A stretch of DNA of 64,000 bases from assembly GCF_000429505.1 (NCBI RefSeq), contig NZ_AUBZ01000005.1:62001-126000 (forward strand), written 5' to 3'. Position 1 is the stretch's first letter. Each line of letters starts with the position of its first letter. Position numbers and translations under genes: made by a program. A model generated the notes under the pieces. It worked only from the letters and a program-made list of their open reading frames with translations, ran no database searches and was not told the origin of the DNA. This stretch comes from Aliagarivorans taiwanensis DSM 22990 (GTDB taxonomy: Bacteria; Pseudomonadota; Gammaproteobacteria; Enterobacterales; Celerinatantimonadaceae). Positions 53,504 to 63,358 of the stretch are shown one piece after another.

Positions 53504-55684
53504 TTAAAGACGCTTAGCGTAACGCTTGAGCAAACTAGGAATATCCAGAATTAGCGCAATACGTCCATCGCTGGTAATGGTTGCCCCCGCCATCCCTGGG
53601 GTACCGTGTAATAACTGATCGAGCGCTTTAATCACTACTTCTTCCTGGCCAATCAGGTTGTCCACCACGAAGCCGACTTGCTGAGGGCCAATTTGCACAA
53701 TTACCACGTGGCCAAGCTGTCCGCGCTCAGCACGATTGCCACCACGGATTAACCAGTCTTGCAGGTAGAACAGCGGAATAGCGCGCTCACGTACGATGAT
53801 GGTTTCCTGACCATCTACCACGTTGATCTTGGCAAGGTCGAGGTGGAAGATTTCATTAACGCTGGTCAGTGGCAGGGCAAAGGTTTGCTTGCCTACATCA
53901 ACCATAAGGGTTGGCAGAATTGCCAGGGTCAATGGCACTTTAATCTGAAGGGTTGTGCCCTCGCCCATTGCCGAGTCGATATCGATGGAGCCGTTGAGCT
54001 GGGTAATGCTGGTTTTCACCACATCCATACCCACGCCGCGCCCTGAGATATCCGAGATTTCGGTCTTGGTTGAGAAGCCAGGCGCAAAAATCAGGTTGTA
54101 GGCATCTTTGTCTGACATGCGATTGGCTGCATCGGCATCGAGTACGCCGCGATCAATCGCGATGTTCTTCAGTTTCTCTGCATCCATCCCCGCACCATCA
54201 TCTTCGATAGTGAGTAGAATGTGGTCGCCCTCTTGGGAAGCCGACAAACGGATGGTTCCGGTGCGCTGTTTGCCAGCAGCAATCCGCACGTCGGGCATCT
54301 CGATACCATGATCAACACTGTTGCGGACCAAGTGGACCAGCGGATCAGCCAGCGCTTCAACCAAGTTTTTGTCAAGATCGGTCTCTTCACCCACCAGCTC
54401 CAGACTGATGTCCTTTTTCAAGCTACGCGCCAAATCACGAACCACGCGAGGGAAGCGGCCAAACACCTTCTTGATTGGCTGCATGCGGGTTTTCATCACC
54501 GCACCTTGTAGATCGGCGGTGACCACGTCCAGGTTTGCGGTCGCTTTGGACATCTCTTCGTCGTTGCTGTTAATGCCCAGACTCACCAAGCGGTTACGCA
54601 CCAATACCAACTCACCCACCATGTTCATGATGTCATCGAGGGTCTTAGTATCAACGCGGATATTGGTCTCGCCTTGGGGCGCTTTAGCCGGCGCGGCTTT
54701 CTCCTGCTTGGCTGCCGGCTTTTGCGCAGCTGGGGCTGGCTTGGCTGGTGCCGCAGGCTTAGCGGCGGCTGGTTTTGCCTCAGCGGGCTTGGCAGGTGCA
54801 GCTGGTTTGGCTGGCTTAGCGGCCGCTTCAGCGACCTTGGGCGCTTTACCTACGCCGTGTAACTGGTCGAGTAGCTGCTCGAACTCATCATCATTGATGA
54901 GGTCGCCATCGGCGGAGGCGGGAGCTGCAGGCTCAGGCGCTTTAGGCGCCGCTGGAGCACTCGCCTCGGTAGGAGCACCGCCATGCTGGCCTTTACCATG
55001 AAGCTCATCGAGTAACTTCTCGAACTCATCATCGGTGATATCACCATCAGCAGCAGGAGCACTCGCTGGTGCAGGCGCTGCGGGCGCGGCCGCAGGGGCT
55101 GCAGTAGTGGGCGCTTGCCCACTGCCGTGCAACTCATCAAGAAGTTTTTCAAACTCGTCGTCGGTGATCTCATCGATTGAGCCACCTTCTGCAGCGACTT
55201 GTGGAGCCGCTTCGGGCTCAGACTCTGGGGCCACTTCAACCACTGGCTCGGGTTCTGGTTCAGGCTCCGGCTCGCTGGCGACCTCACCGGCACTGTTGGG
55301 ATCGCTTAAGTGATGGAGTTGGTCGAGCAAGGCTTGAGGCGCTGCGGTAAGTTCTTCTCGCGCCTGCACGCAAGCGAACATCTCGTTGACGGTATCGAGC
55401 GCTTCTAGGATCACATCCATCAGCTCGGGGGTAACCGGCCGGCCACCGTTGCGCAATACGTCAAACACGTTTTCGGCGCCGTGACAAACATCGACCAACT
55501 CATTGAGAGAAAGGAAGCCCGCGCCACCTTTTACGGTATGGAACCCACGGAAGATCGCGTTCAGCAAATCGGAATCTTCGGGGCGTTTCTCAAGCTCGAC
55601 CAGTTGCTCTGAGAGCTCTTCGAGAATTTCTGCGGCTTCAATTAAGAAGTCCTGAAGGATATCTTCATCTACGTCAAACGACAT
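53504..55684 (-). CDS. cheA: Chemotaxis histidine kinase CheA
   Basis: CheA autophosphorylates and passes phosphate to CheY and CheB. The 726-residue product has an Hpt (P1) domain with [14 protein letters not shown] (His49) and a very long Ala/Pro/Lys/Glu-rich linker (about 130-340). Next come the P3 dimerisation helices ([19 protein letters not shown]), the P4 kinase ([28 protein letters not shown]) and P5 regulatory domain ([15 protein letters not shown]). No clear P2 fold is seen. Instead the linker carries three copies of an acidic helical motif ([13 protein letters not shown]). Confidence 0.96.
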   Translation of the reverse strand: MSFDVDEDILQDFLIEAAEILEELSEQLVELEKRPEDSDLLNAIFRGFHTVKGGAGFLSLNELVDVCHGAENVFDVLRNGGRPVTPELMDVILEALDTVNEMFACVQAREELTAAPQALLDQLHHLSDPNSAGEVASEPEPEPEPEPVVEVAPESEPEAAPQVAAEGGSIDEITDDEFEKLLDELHGSGQAPTTAAPAAAPAAPAPASAPAADGDITDDEFEKLLDELHGKGQHGGAPTEASAPAAPKAPEPAAPASADGDLINDDEFEQLLDQLHGVGKAPKVAEAAAKPAKPAAPAKPAEAKPAAAKPAAPAKPAPAAQKPAAKQEKAAPAKAPQGETNIRVDTKTLDDIMNMVGELVLVRNRLVSLGINSNDEEMSKATANLDVVTADLQGAVMKTRMQPIKKVFGRFPRVVRDLARSLKKDISLELVGEETDLDKNLVEALADPLVHLVRNSVDHGIEMPDVRIAAGKQRTGTIRLSASQEGDHILLTIEDDGAGMDAEKLKNIAIDRGVLDADAANRMSDKDAYNLIFAPGFSTKTEISDISGRGVGMDVVKTSITQLNGSIDIDSAMGEGTTLQIKVPLTLAILPTLMVDVGKQTFALPLTSVNEIFHLDLAKINVVDGQETIIVRERAIPLFYLQDWLIRGGNRAERGQLGHVVIVQIGPQQVGFVVDNLIGQEEVVIKALDQLLHGTPGMAGATITSDGRIALILDIPSLLKRYAKRL
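54854..55168 (-). repeat. cheA: Three-fold motif repeat within cheA linker
   Basis: CheA residues 173-187, 216-230 and 262-277 read [15 protein letters not shown], the same again, and [16 protein letters not shown], spaced by Pro/Ala-rich spacers of about 28-31 residues. Each is preceded by a small Ser/Asp/Gly cluster. They look like short amphipathic binding helices in a flexible tether. Confidence 0.85.
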
Positions 55685-55695
55685 TTGCTGTTCCC

Positions 55696-56442
55696 CTAGA
55701 ATCCTAAGCTGGACAACAGATCGTCAACGTCGTCCTGCGATTGAACAACGTCTTCACGCTGTTCCTTGTTCATGATTGGTCCTTCCGCTTCGATTCCTTT
55801 GTCCGCTTTGCTTTGGGTAGTTGGCTGTTCGTTCAATTGCTCGTTGCCGAACAGGGTAAGCATTTCGACGAGGCGATCTTCCACCTCTTGAACCAAGGTG
55901 ATGACCTTGCGAATCATTTGGCCGGTGAGGTCTTGGAAGTCCTGGGCCATCAAAATTTCGGTCAGCATATTACGCAGTTTGTCTGCGCTGAGGTTAGAAG
56001 AAGCTAGAAAAGCGTCGATTTGGTGGCATAGGGTTTTAAACTGCCCCACTTCGATACGGCGTTCCATCAAACCACGCCACACCGGCATGATCTCATCAAT
56101 ATCGCTGGTCATCTGATCTGCAATGGGCAGGCCGGATTCAACGACATCCATGGTTTTATTGGCCGCCTGATCGGTCATCTCGATAACGTAGTTCAGGCGG
56201 TCTTTAGCATCGGGAATATCTTGGCTGGCAAGCTCGCCTATCCGAACATCTAGCTTGAAATCATTGAGGGAGTCGTGCAGTTCACGGGTCAACTGACCCA
56301 CTTTATCGAACAACTGACTGGCATTGGGAGCACACAGTTCACTGACCAGAGAATTTGCATCCTCAACATTTCCCTGTTGCAAAAGGCTGACCAGTCGTTG
56401 GGCATCTTCAAGATTGATGATGGGGCTTATTTCCTTGCTCAC
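55696..56442 (-). CDS. cheZ: CheY phosphatase CheZ
   Basis: CheZ dephosphorylates CheY-P. The 248-residue protein is a long helical hairpin with the catalytic region ILMAQDFQDLTGQMIRKV (the Gln in QDLTGQ is catalytic). A flexible linker and the C-terminal CheY-binding peptide QDDVDDLLSSLGF follow. It lies between cheY (24-base gap) and cheA (11-base gap). Confidence 0.95.
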   Translation of the reverse strand: MSKEISPIINLEDAQRLVSLLQQGNVEDANSLVSELCAPNASQLFDKVGQLTRELHDSLNDFKLDVRIGELASQDIPDAKDRLNYVIEMTDQAANKTMDVVESGLPIADQMTSDIDEIMPVWRGLMERRIEVGQFKTLCHQIDAFLASSNLSADKLRNMLTEILMAQDFQDLTGQMIRKVITLVQEVEDRLVEMLTLFGNEQLNEQPTTQSKADKGIEAEGPIMNKEQREDVVQSQDDVDDLLSSLGF

Positions 56443-56466
56443 ACAAGTTCCTTTATAGTTTTTAGT

Positions 56467-56850
56467 TTACTGAATGCGCTCGAAAATCTTGTCCAGCTTT
56501 TCCTTAAGGGTAGCAGCGGTAAAGGGCTTAACAATGTATCCGTTCACACCAGCCTGAGCCGCTTCAATAATCTGTTCACGTTTGGCTTCTGCAGTCACCA
56601 TAAGTACAGGCAAGTGAGCCAAGCTCTCATCGGCGCGAATATGCTTGAGCAAATCGATGCCTTCCATGCCGGGCATGTTCCAGTCAGTAACAACAAACTC
56701 GAAATCACCATTTTTCAGCATCGGCAAGGCGGTGTTGCCATCGTCTGCTTCATGGGTGTTGTTAAAGCCAAGATCGCGCAAAAGGTTCTTGATAATTCGT
56801 CGCATTGTTGAAAAGTCATCAACAACCAGAATTTTCATATTTTTATCCAA
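56467..56850 (-). CDS. cheY: Chemotaxis response regulator CheY
   Basis: A 127-residue single receiver domain that binds the flagellar switch when phosphorylated. It shows [19 protein letters not shown], phospho-acceptor Asp56 in [28 protein letters not shown] and the switch Lys in [11 protein letters not shown]. The start is taken as the TTG at 56848-56850, giving (M)DKNMKIL as in Shewanella and Vibrio CheY, with GGGGG eight bases upstream. An ATG four codons later would remove part of the conserved start, and a longer frame reaches into the gap. Confidence 0.94.
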   Translation of the reverse strand: MDKNMKILVVDDFSTMRRIIKNLLRDLGFNNTHEADDGNTALPMLKNGDFEFVVTDWNMPGMEGIDLLKHIRADESLAHLPVLMVTAEAKREQIIEAAQAGVNGYIVKPFTAATLKEKLDKIFERIQ

Positions 56851-56978
56851 GGTACATCCCCCGATTGGATTGCTAAAGTTGCAAGAGTAAAGCAACTATT
56901 TATTGCAGATATGTGATTAATCAAAGTAACCACAATTTTAGTCTAAAAATGGTAGTAGTTGTAAAGCCTTAGCGCAGC

Positions 56979-57698
56979 CTACTGTGTCCAATCTCGCATT
57001 CGTGTGCGAACCCTTGCCAAAGCTTGGCTATGGATCTGACTTACCCGAGATTCACTAACGCTCAATACTTCACCAATTTCCTTTAGATTCAACTCTTCAT
57101 CGTAGTATAGAGAAAGTACCAATGCTTCTCGCTCAGGTAAACCTCGAATGCAATCGGCCAACGCGCCTTGGAAGCGTTGCTCGGCGAAGCCTTCGAAGGG
57201 ACGGTTCTGAGCACGGCTTCCTTCACTTGATAGCACGTCCTCACTCACCCCAAGATCTTCAATACCAAGAATTTTTCCGCAGTTAACATCGGCAAGCATG
57301 GAATGATAGTCATCCAGGCTCACGCCGAGCTGCGCGGCGACATCTTTATCCTTGGCGTCGCGACCGGTGGCTTTCTCTACGGCTGCAATGGCTTCACTGA
57401 TGGCACGGCTGTTTTTATGAACTGAACGGGGAACCCAGTCACCACGGCGGATCTCATCGAGCATGGAGCCTCTAATCCGAATACCCGCATAGGTTTCAAA
57501 ACTTGCCCCTTTGCTTCCATCAAAGTTGCGTGCAGCTTCAATCAGGCCGATCATCCCAGCCTGAATCAGATCGTCTACGATAACGCTGGCGGGGAGCCGC
57601 GCCATCAAATGGTGGGCAATGCGCTTGACCAGGTCAGCGTGTTGCACCACTAAATCGTTAGTACTTACCGTTTGGGAATAGGCGGCCACTTTATTCAC
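56979..57698 (-). CDS. fliA: Flagellar sigma factor FliA (sigma-28)
   Basis: RNA polymerase sigma factor for late flagellar and chemotaxis genes, inhibited by FlgM (also in this window). The 239-residue protein has region 2 (VDDLIQAGMIGLIEAARNFD, YAGIRIRGSMLDEIRRGDWVPRS), region 3, and the region 4 helix-turn-helix (LNLKEIGEVLSVSESRVSQIHSQAL). Its start overlaps the flhG stop by eight bases. Sites matching its consensus occur at 6852, 29423 and possibly 52324. Confidence 0.96.
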   Translation of the reverse strand: MNKVAAYSQTVSTNDLVVQHADLVKRIAHHLMARLPASVIVDDLIQAGMIGLIEAARNFDGSKGASFETYAGIRIRGSMLDEIRRGDWVPRSVHKNSRAISEAIAAVEKATGRDAKDKDVAAQLGVSLDDYHSMLADVNCGKILGIEDLGVSEDVLSSEGSRAQNRPFEGFAEQRFQGALADCIRGLPEREALVLSLYYDEELNLKEIGEVLSVSESRVSQIHSQALARVRTRMRDWTQ

Positions 57699-58584
57699 TC
57701 AGCTCTTCTCTTTTTTTTCTTTGCCCATATTCAAGCAGGTTCTCAATAAAGAACTCGAGATGACCTCCAGCTTGCTCAGGGATCGGCCAGGTGGCAGCTT
57801 TTGCGGCTAGCGAACGAAACGCAAGTGCCGCAGGAGATTTAGGATAGGCATCTACAACAACTTTTTGCTTACGCACTGCCAACTTCACGTTGTTGTCGTA
57901 GGGGATGCAAGACACCAGCTCCAGGGTTGCATCCAAGAAGCGGTCGGTCACTCGGGTCAACTTAGCAAACAGCTCTTGCCCTTCACGCAGGCTGCGGACC
58001 ATGTTAGCCACAACTTTGAACTTATAGACGCCATGCTCGTTTGAAAGGAGCTTGATCAACGCATAAGCATCGGTGATAGAAGTGGGCTCGTCACAAACCA
58101 CTACCATGATATCTTGAGCGGCGCGCGCAAAGCTCAGCACCATGTCAGAGATACCAGCGGCGGTGTCTACCAACAACACATCAATTGGGGTTTTAAGTGA
58201 GCTGAACGCTCGGATTAGCCCGGCATGCTCAGTGGGGCTAAGCTCCACCATGCTTTTAGTACCAGAGGTGGCAGGCGCGATCAGCACGCCATGCGGCCCT
58301 TCGACCAAAATGTCGTCCAGCGTGCATTCACCCGACAGTACGTGAGACAGGTTCTTGGTGACGCGCAATCCGAGCATCACGTCGACATTGGCAAGCCCTA
58401 AGTCGGCATCGAGCACCATCACTCGCTTACCTTGCGCTGCCATTGCGATACCCATGTTCAAGGTGATGTTGGATTTACCCACACCGCCCTTCCCGCCGGT
58501 AACTGCAATTACTTTCACATTATTTCTGTTTTGCATCATTCTCAAACCGCTAGCTTGGTCAAACGCCGTTTCACTAATAAACAT
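57691..58584 (-). CDS. flhG: Flagellar number regulator FlhG (FleN), MinD-like ATPase
   Basis: A 297-residue MinD/ParA-family ATPase that limits the number of polar flagella and acts with FlhF. It has the deviant Walker A VTGGKGGVGKSNITLN, VLDADLGLANVDVMLGL and VLLVDTAAGISD. A short C-terminal amphipathic region (EFFIENLLEYGQRKKREE) could contact membrane. The start overlaps the flhF end by 11 bases. There is no separate promoter. Confidence 0.95.
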   Translation of the reverse strand: MFISETAFDQASGLRMMQNRNNVKVIAVTGGKGGVGKSNITLNMGIAMAAQGKRVMVLDADLGLANVDVMLGLRVTKNLSHVLSGECTLDDILVEGPHGVLIAPATSGTKSMVELSPTEHAGLIRAFSSLKTPIDVLLVDTAAGISDMVLSFARAAQDIMVVVCDEPTSITDAYALIKLLSNEHGVYKFKVVANMVRSLREGQELFAKLTRVTDRFLDATLELVSCIPYDNNVKLAVRKQKVVVDAYPKSPAALAFRSLAAKAATWPIPEQAGGHLEFFIENLLEYGQRKKREELSE

Positions 58585-59962
58585 CCGTAACCTTATCTTG
58601 TTGCTGAGCCTCTTGCTGCATCATCTCTTGGCTGGCTTCTTGCTCGGCCGCAAGGGCCTGCTCCACCAAGTATGATGCATCAGCAACGGCAATATCTTCT
58701 GGTACGCGCTGGCCATTAGTCACATAACTGATGGGCAATGCATGTCGCAAGCTCACATCTAAGGCCTCACCCAGTGCAATACACTCATCCAACTTAGTCA
58801 AGATAGTTCCAGAAAGAGGAATTTTCTGGAATTGGGCGACGGTTTCTTCAATTACCCGACGCTGTGCGTTAGCAGAAAGCACCAAGTAGTTGCGAATATT
58901 CACCCGAGAATTTTTCACCAAGCGGTCCAGCTGCTCATGCAAGCGCAGGTCGCGCTGACTCATACCTGCAGTATCGATCAACACTAACCGCTTGTCTTTG
59001 AATTGGTAGAGTAATTGTGACAACTCTTCCTCATCGTTCGCTACGCGTACAGCGCAGCCCATAATTTTTCCGTAGGTAGCCAACTGCTCGTGGGCACCGA
59101 TACGGTAGGTATCGCTGGTAATCATGGCCACGCTATCAGCGCCATAGCGCATGGCAAACTGGGCAGCCAACTTTGCGATAGTGGTGGTTTTACCCACACC
59201 GGTTGGGCCGAGCAGCGCAACCGCCCCGCCCTGACTTAAGATGTCGTCATGCCCCAGCGACAACTGGTTAGACAGCAAAGATTTAAGATGTTCCCAACCT
59301 TCCGCTAGACTGCAGTCTTCTGGAATGTAACCGGCGACTTGATCGGCCATCTCATCGGAGAAACCCACGCGCTGAAGACGTTTCATCAGCATGGCGCGGA
59401 TCGGCTCTTGACGCTCCATTTCCTGCGCCATCAGACCTGACACCTGATGCTCAAGCAGCTTGCGCATCTCAGCCAACTCACCCTTCATCGCCTGAAACTC
59501 TTCACGTTTAACATCGCTGGCAGCGCCACGATTAATGGGCGCTTGCGATGCAGCGGCCTTGCCCCAGCTTGCTTGCTGAGACAGCGGCTGAGGTGCCGTC
59601 ATCGGACGCGCTGCAGGGCTTTTCTTTGGCTCTTCAAAGCGTTGCTGCTGGCGCTGTTGGTGACGTTGCATAAAGTCAGCCAGGTTATCGCGCAGGTTGT
59701 TCATCTCGTCAGCTTTCTGACTCGGTGCGGCACTGGCTGCGCCACTTGCTTGACGAGCGGACGAAATATTGACGTTGTCATCGGCTACTTCGCGCTCACT
59801 GGCAACGCTTGGCTTGGCTGCGCCCGCTTCCACTGCAGCGACAATCTCGATGCCACCAGTCACCTTCTTGTTAGACATAATTACCGCATCACTGCCTAAT
59901 GTCTCTTTTACCTCAGCGAGAGCAGTTCTCATATCTTTGGCGAAAAAGCGTTTCATTTTCAC
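58574..59962 (-). CDS. flhF: Flagellar biosynthesis GTPase FlhF
   Basis: An SRP-type GTPase that sets the polar site of flagellar assembly. The 462-residue protein has a basic N-terminus (MKMKRFFAKDMRTALAEVKETLGSDAVIMSNKKV-like, residues 1-34), a variable Gln/Ala/Pro-rich B region, and the NG domain. The NG domain has GPTGVGKTTTIAKLAAQ (P-loop), SDTYRIGAHEQLATYG, LIDTAGMSQRD and LTKLDEC. A GTG (59960-59962) is taken as start because GAGG lies at good distance; an ATG two codons later is also possible. Confidence 0.95.
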   Translation of the reverse strand: MKMKRFFAKDMRTALAEVKETLGSDAVIMSNKKVTGGIEIVAAVEAGAAKPSVASEREVADDNVNISSARQASGAASAAPSQKADEMNNLRDNLADFMQRHQQRQQQRFEEPKKSPAARPMTAPQPLSQQASWGKAAASQAPINRGAASDVKREEFQAMKGELAEMRKLLEHQVSGLMAQEMERQEPIRAMLMKRLQRVGFSDEMADQVAGYIPEDCSLAEGWEHLKSLLSNQLSLGHDDILSQGGAVALLGPTGVGKTTTIAKLAAQFAMRYGADSVAMITSDTYRIGAHEQLATYGKIMGCAVRVANDEEELSQLLYQFKDKRLVLIDTAGMSQRDLRLHEQLDRLVKNSRVNIRNYLVLSANAQRRVIEETVAQFQKIPLSGTILTKLDECIALGEALDVSLRHALPISYVTNGQRVPEDIAVADASYLVEQALAAEQEASQEMMQQEAQQQDKVTDVY

Positions 59963-59991
59963 AGCTTAAATCCTCTTTATTCTTTTTGTCG

Positions 59992-62100
59992 CTACTGGCC
60001 TACCGAGCTAACTATGCGTATCTGCTTGTCTTCAGGGACTTCTTGATAAGAGAGTACCCGCAATGCCGGGATGGCATTCTTAACATAGCGAGACAAGCTC
60101 GAACGCAGAATTCCGGAGGTTAGCAAGATGGCTGGCTGACCAACCATTTCTTGGTTGTGCGCCGCTTCTTGCAATGAACCTTGCAGTTTCTCTGCAAGCC
60201 CCGGCTCCATGCCCGCACCTTCGTTGCCAGCAGCCTGCATAGACTGATGCAATATTTGCTCCAACTCTGGAGATAAAGTGATTACTGGTAGCTCTGCTTC
60301 GCTTCCGACTAATTCTTGAACAATCAAGCGCTTGAGTGAGATACGACAGGCAGCTGTCAGCACATCGGTATCCTGGCTCTTTGGCGCGTACTCCACCAAA
60401 GTCTGAACGATGCTGCGAATATCGCGCACCGGCACCCCTTCGTGTAGTAGGTTCTGCAGCACCTTAACCACTGACGAGAGCGACAAGGCATCCGGTACCA
60501 ACCCTTCCACCAGTTTTGGATGGCTGTTGCCCAGCATATCGAGAAGGTTTTGAACTTCTTCGTGGCCAAGCAAGGTCGAGGCGTTGTTAGTAAGCAACTG
60601 ACTGAGATGGGTGGCAATCACGGTGGCAGAGTCCACCACGGTGTAACCGAGGGTTTGTGCTTGCTCACGCTGGGCTTTGCCGATCCACGCCGCCTCTAAG
60701 CCAAAGGCCGGATCGGTAGTGGCTTGGCCCTCGATGGCGCCAAATACTTGACCGGGGTTAATCGCCATCTCGCGATCGTGGAATACTTCTGACTCGCCCA
60801 CGGTCACGCCCATCATGGTGATGCGGTATTGGTTTGGCCCGAGGTCGAGGTTGTCGCGGATATGCACCGCCGGAACCAAAAAGCCAAAGTCTTGGCTGAG
60901 CTTCTTACGCACGCCTTTAATTCGTGCCAGCAGTTCGCCGCCTTGGGATTTGTCAACCAAGGGGATCAAACGGTAACCCACTTCCAAGCCAATCACGTCG
61001 ACCGGTTGCACATCGTCCCAACCCAGCTCTTTCGGCTCGGCTGACTCGCTTGGCTTGCTCACAGCCGGTGCTGCTGCTTGCACCTGTTTCGCTTTCTCGA
61101 CTTGGCGATGACGCCAGTACGCGCCGCCAAAACACACCAGCGCAAAGCTTAGAAAAGCGAAATGCGGCATGCCGGGTACGATGCCCATCACGAACAAGAT
61201 AGCGCCACAGATGATCAACACCTTCGGGTGCTCGAACATCTGCAGGAATACCTGCTCGCCCATATCTTCGTCAGCATTTTGGCGAGTCACAATCAGCGCT
61301 GCTGCAATCGATAGCAACAGCGCCGGGATTTGCGCAACCAGACCATCACCGATGGTCAGTAGGGTATACACCTCAACCGCTTCGCCAAAGCTCAAGCCAT
61401 GTTGGGCCACACCGATAACAAAGCCGCCGATGATGTTGATAAACAGAATCAGGATACCGGCGATGGCATCGCCTTTTACAAACTTACTAGCACCATCCAT
61501 TGAACCGTAGAAATCCGCTTCGTTGGTGACATCTTGGCGACGTTCGCGAGCCTGCTCTTGGTTAATGATCCCTGCGTTCAAGTCGGCATCGATAGCCATC
61601 TGCTTGCCGGGCATCGCATCCAAGGTAAAGCGCGCGCTTACCTCAGAGATACGACCCGCACCCTTAGTGACCACCACAAAGTTGATGATCATCAGAATCA
61701 AGAAGACCACCAAACCTACCGCGTAGTTACCGCCAATAACCACCGAGCCAAAAGCTTCAATCACGTTACCCGCCGCATTTCCGCCGTTGTGCCCTTCTAG
61801 CAGTACCACCCGCGTTGACGCCACGTTCAAGGCCAGTCTAAGTAGCGTGGTAATCAGCAAGATAGAGGGGAAAACCGCGAAATCGAGCGGACGCCGCGTA
61901 TATACCGCGACCAGCAGTACCACCATGGCCAGAGAAATATTGAAGGCGAAGAACAAGTCCAACAGCCATGCGGCCATTGGTAGCACCACCATGCCAAGGG
62001 TGGCGAGCACGAGTAAAGGAGCACCTAGCCCCTTAATCTGCCTTATCTGGGATTTCGCATCGGAAAGCTTAAAGCTGGTAAGTCTATTTATAATTTCCAT
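59992..62100 (-). CDS. flhA: Flagellar type III export protein FlhA
   Basis: The main gate component of the flagellar export apparatus. The 702-residue product has eight N-terminal membrane helices (about 25-330), including SILLITTLLRLALNVASTRVVL. The FHIPEP region is GAGRISEVSARFTLDAMPGKQMAIDADLNAG. A cytoplasmic C-terminal domain (about 350-702; GYRLIPLVD, QNLLDMLGNSHPKLVEGLVP) docks chaperone-substrate complexes. It heads the flhA-flhF-flhG-fliA-che transcript and has a sigma-54 promoter upstream. Confidence 0.96.
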   Translation of the reverse strand: MEIINRLTSFKLSDAKSQIRQIKGLGAPLLVLATLGMVVLPMAAWLLDLFFAFNISLAMVVLLVAVYTRRPLDFAVFPSILLITTLLRLALNVASTRVVLLEGHNGGNAAGNVIEAFGSVVIGGNYAVGLVVFLILMIINFVVVTKGAGRISEVSARFTLDAMPGKQMAIDADLNAGIINQEQARERRQDVTNEADFYGSMDGASKFVKGDAIAGILILFINIIGGFVIGVAQHGLSFGEAVEVYTLLTIGDGLVAQIPALLLSIAAALIVTRQNADEDMGEQVFLQMFEHPKVLIICGAILFVMGIVPGMPHFAFLSFALVCFGGAYWRHRQVEKAKQVQAAAPAVSKPSESAEPKELGWDDVQPVDVIGLEVGYRLIPLVDKSQGGELLARIKGVRKKLSQDFGFLVPAVHIRDNLDLGPNQYRITMMGVTVGESEVFHDREMAINPGQVFGAIEGQATTDPAFGLEAAWIGKAQREQAQTLGYTVVDSATVIATHLSQLLTNNASTLLGHEEVQNLLDMLGNSHPKLVEGLVPDALSLSSVVKVLQNLLHEGVPVRDIRSIVQTLVEYAPKSQDTDVLTAACRISLKRLIVQELVGSEAELPVITLSPELEQILHQSMQAAGNEGAGMEPGLAEKLQGSLQEAAHNQEMVGQPAILLTSGILRSSLSRYVKNAIPALRVLSYQEVPEDKQIRIVSSVGQ

Positions 62101-62142
62101 GGAGACGTTTATCTGGCGCCTTTGACAACTTGAACAGTTTAA

Positions 62143-62158
62143 AGCAAAAACTACGCCA
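62143..62158 (-). promoter_or_regulatory. Sigma-54 promoter for flhA-flhF-flhG-fliA-che
   Basis: On the minus strand TGGCGT-AGTTT-TTGCT fits TGGCAC-N5-TTGCW with two changes in the -24 element and a perfect -12 element. It lies 43-58 bases before the flhA ATG in the gap after flhB. Confidence 0.65.
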
Positions 62159-62206
62159 GACAGCTGTACCCGCTAAGGAGCACAGGCTAAGTGTTTGGAA
62201 AATAGA

Positions 62207-63334
62207 CTAGTAACGCAAGTCGTCGGGGATCGGCAGGTCATCGGCAACCGGTTTAGGTCGTTGGCCCTTCCCTTTGCGGTATTGGCTTAGCTGGAACACA
62301 AAAGCGAGGATCTGAGCGACCGCGACGTAGAGGCCCTCGGGGATTTCAGCGCCGATACGAGTGGTATGGTAGAGCGAACGACACAGCGGCGCAGACTCCA
62401 TCACCGGGATCTCGTAGTGGCGGGCAATCTCACGGATCTTAAGTGCTACCTCGTCAGCGCCCTTCGCCACCAATATCGGCGCACCGCTGCCTTTGTCATC
62501 GTATTTTAGCGCAACCGAATAGTGGGTCGGGTTGGTCACGACCACATCGGCCTGCGGGACATCGGCCATCATCCGGCGAGAGGCCATCTCCATCTGCAAA
62601 CGACGGATCCGGCCCTTAATTTCTGGGTTACCGTCGGTGTTCTTGTGCTCGTCTTTAACCTCTTGTTTGGTCATCTTGAGCTGTTTGGCGTGATTCCAGA
62701 TCTGGTAGGGAATATCGATGGCGGCAATCACCAGCAAGCCACAGACCAGTGCGAGTAGCATCCACATCAACATATCGAGCGCATTGGTCGCTGACCCCGG
62801 CAAAGGTTGAGTACTTAGGCTCAGAATATTCTTAAACTGCCAGCTCAATACCCACCACACGATCAAGCCGATAACCGCGACCTTGGCGATACTCTTAATC
62901 AGCTCAACCAACGCTTGCACGCCGAGCATTCGCTTAAAGCCCTGCAGCGGACTCATCTTACTAAACTTAGGAGCAGCGGCCTGCCAACTGAATGCCATAC
63001 CGCCGAGCAAAATATTACCAACGAAGGCGGCCACGGCGATGATACCGAGGATCACCGCCATCGGGCCAATCAAGATCTGCAAGATATCACCCAAGCTGGC
63101 CATCATCAGCTCTGGGTCGAAGATCTGCTCGCGCTCCAATCGGAACTGCAACTTGAACACATTGAGCATGCCACGAGCCAGGTTTTCACCAAACATCATC
63201 AAGCTTAGCGTCGCAAAGATAAGCACCGCCGCGGTACCTAGTTCTTTGGAACGGGCTATCTGGCCTTTCTCTCGGGCCTCTTGTTCTCGTTTGGGTGTTG
63301 CTTCTTCTGTGCGTTCTTGATCAGTATCAGCCAT
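62207..63334 (-). CDS. flhB: Flagellar type III export switch protein FlhB
   Basis: FlhB controls the switch from rod/hook to filament export. The 375-residue protein has four membrane helices (about 30-210) and the basic linker (QIWNHAKQLKMTKQEVKDEHK). Its cytoplasmic domain has the autocleavage motif VVTNPTHYSVALKY (cleavage between Asn and Pro). A Lys/Arg/Pro-rich C-terminal tail ends the protein. It follows fliR by 24 bases, as usual. Confidence 0.96.
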   Translation of the reverse strand: MADTDQERTEEATPKREQEAREKGQIARSKELGTAAVLIFATLSLMMFGENLARGMLNVFKLQFRLEREQIFDPELMMASLGDILQILIGPMAVILGIIAVAAFVGNILLGGMAFSWQAAAPKFSKMSPLQGFKRMLGVQALVELIKSIAKVAVIGLIVWWVLSWQFKNILSLSTQPLPGSATNALDMLMWMLLALVCGLLVIAAIDIPYQIWNHAKQLKMTKQEVKDEHKNTDGNPEIKGRIRRLQMEMASRRMMADVPQADVVVTNPTHYSVALKYDDKGSGAPILVAKGADEVALKIREIARHYEIPVMESAPLCRSLYHTTRIGAEIPEGLYVAVAQILAFVFQLSQYRKGKGQRPKPVADDLPIPDDLRY

Positions 63335-63358
63335 TCAGGCTCCTCCTCCGCATCGCGC

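Noticed and set aside
54321-55001. 226-codon plus-strand open frame antisense to cheA
   Set aside because: It is the low-complexity complement of the Ala/Pro linker of cheA (Ala/Gly/Leu runs) and has no motif.
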